DNA from: Cyclobacterium amurskyense
Lineage (GTDB): Bacteria; Bacteroidota; Bacteroidia; Cytophagales; Cyclobacteriaceae
Direction of reading: 5' to 3'
Length of the DNA stretch: 64,000 bases
Assembly (NCBI RefSeq): GCF_001050135.1
Contig: NZ_CP012040.1
Location: 5,721,001 to 5,785,000, forward strand
In this document: one piece after another, positions 63,280-64,000 of the stretch
How positions within the stretch are numbered: position 1 is the first letter of the stretch
Layout of the letters: each line of letters begins with the position of its first letter
The notes under the pieces: generated by a model
Seen by the model: the letters and a program-made list of their open reading frames with translations, nothing else
The model's database searches: none
What the model was told of the DNA's origin: nothing
Program-made: the position numbers and the translations under genes

Positions 63280-64000
63280 TTATTCAAATCTGGTTTGAAA
63301 ATCTTGTTTATAGGTTTTTGGGGTCATTCCCATTCTTTCTTTGAATTGTCGGTTAAAATTTGAAAGCGTATTGAATCCGCTATCATAACTCACTTCGCTA
63401 ATATTGAGGTTTTCGGAATGCAATAATTTACAAGCATGACTAATCCGAACTTCTGATAAAAAATCAGAAAAGGATTTATTCATTCTGGATTTAAAATAGC
63501 GGGAAAAAGAGCTGCTAGTCATGTTAATTAAGGCCGCAACCTCTTCCTGCTTGATGTCTTGCTGGAAATGATCCATAACAAATTCATGTACCCTACTCAT
63601 TCTATCCTTTTCAGATTCCTTATTGGCATTGGTATATCCTGCCTGAACAATGGTCTTAACCTCATTGGATCTTGAAATAAGTAATAATATTTCCAGGAGT
63701 CCGATAATCCTTTCCAAACCCTTCTTTTGAACCAATTGGATCATACGCTCTCTGACCAAGGTATTGGTTTCTCCAGTTACTTCCAGACCCAAGGACGCTC
63801 TTTTCAACAGATTTTGAAGCTCTTCAAACTCGTCTTTCTCTCCCATGTCTTTTCCTAAAAATCCTTCTGGAAAATAAACGACAATTCCTCTAGTCATGAG
63901 TTGGCTATCCTTTTCAAAATATTCCTGATCATTTCTCCACAGGTGAGGTAAATTAGGACCTGTAAAAACCAGGTCATTTGGCTTAAATGAGCGCATATCA
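63280..64000 (-). CDS. AraC-family transcriptional regulator, 5' end cut by window edge
   Basis: The frame is open to base 64000. An ATG lies at 63996, but homologues have about 50 further residues upstream with the cupin-type N-terminus, so the true start is probably outside. Visible is the phrase PNDLVFTGPNLPHLWRND of the cupin domain. The C-terminal AraC domain (about 140-238) has IKQEEVAALINMTSSSFSRY, SDFLSEVRISHACKLLHSEN and GFNTLSNFNRQFKERMGMTP. It is likely a sugar- or aromatic-sensing regulator; its targets are not visible here. Confidence 0.87.
   Translation of the reverse strand, partial: DMRSFKPNDLVFTGPNLPHLWRNDQEYFEKDSQLMTRGIVVYFPEGFLGKDMGEKDEFEELQNLLKRASLGLEVTGETNTLVRERMIQLVQKKGLERIIGLLEILLLISRSNEVKTIVQAGYTNANKESEKDRMSRVHEFVMDHFQQDIKQEEVAALINMTSSSFSRYFKSRMNKSFSDFLSEVRISHACKLLHSENLNISEVSYDSGFNTLSNFNRQFKERMGMTPKTYKQDFQTRFE

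Overview
The window looks like a chromosomal piece of a marine or environmental Bacteroidota bacterium, most likely order Cytophagales and near Cyclobacterium, Echinicola or Algoriphagus. The reasons are low GC (about 40% by eye), Bacteroidota-type promoter motifs (TTG, about 20 nt, TAnnTTTG), a Bacteroidota-type acylornithine arginine operon, an S-box leader before metY-metX, a TonB receptor with a carboxypeptidase-like N-terminal domain, and many secreted peptidases and lipoproteins. Genus is inference only. LEFT END (1-8803, minus strand): ten genes of an extracellular contractile injection system (Afp/PVC/AlgoCIS type). In transcription order they are a DUF4255 cap protein, an unknown 285-residue protein, a sheath with a large acidic insert, two tube proteins, a 49-residue DUF5908 protein, a LysM adaptor, a VgrG-like spike, a PAAR tip, a gp25 baseplate protein, and a large baseplate protein cut by the window edge. 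The ATPase, tape measure, fibres and cargo would lie to the left. 9.5-18.8 kb: a KefF-KefC potassium efflux pair, then an unusual array of about 150-bp tandem repeats (12151-12985). After it come a NamZ-like muramidase (DUF1343), a SIMPL protein, a DUF6909-type protein, a DUF3253 protein, a PA0069-type radical SAM protein and a small methyltransferase. 19.0-26.8 kb: one plus-strand run of secreted hydrolases: three related amidohydrolases, of which only the middle one keeps its metal ligands, then a C40 lipoprotein and an M28 peptidase, closed by a strong terminator. 27.1-32.9 kb, minus strand: a THUMP RNA methyltransferase, a MobB-like/MobA fusion, MoaC, a cysteine desulfurase and a subtilisin. 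33.4-39.1 kb: a SAM-I (S-box) riboswitch before metY and metX, a VOC protein, then a glycerophosphodiesterase and a multidomain phosphodiesterase. 39.1-43.5 kb, minus strand: a three-gene operon of an ATP-grasp ligase, a 664-residue protein with papain-like Cys/His/Asn signatures, and a divergent alanine racemase. I read it as a possible undescribed pathway for a small D-amino-acid peptide or conjugate. 43.8-52.5 kb: an eight-gene arginine operon (GNAT acyltransferase, argG, argC, argD, argF', argB, argE', argH) with a short leader ORF and hairpin in front and a strong terminator behind. 52.6-64 kb: an MFS transporter, two small proteins, a TonB receptor and a His-rich DUF4625 lipoprotein that share a 19-bp ATTGC-N9-GCAAT operator (probably metal-responsive), a sulfatase with HEAT-like repeats, an alcohol dehydrogenase, a GlcG/HbpS protein, and an AraC regulator cut by the right edge. 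Three copies of one terminal-inverted-repeat element (26905-27110, 52579-52621, 58537-58761), one reduced to its joined ends, form a dispersed MITE/REP-like family.
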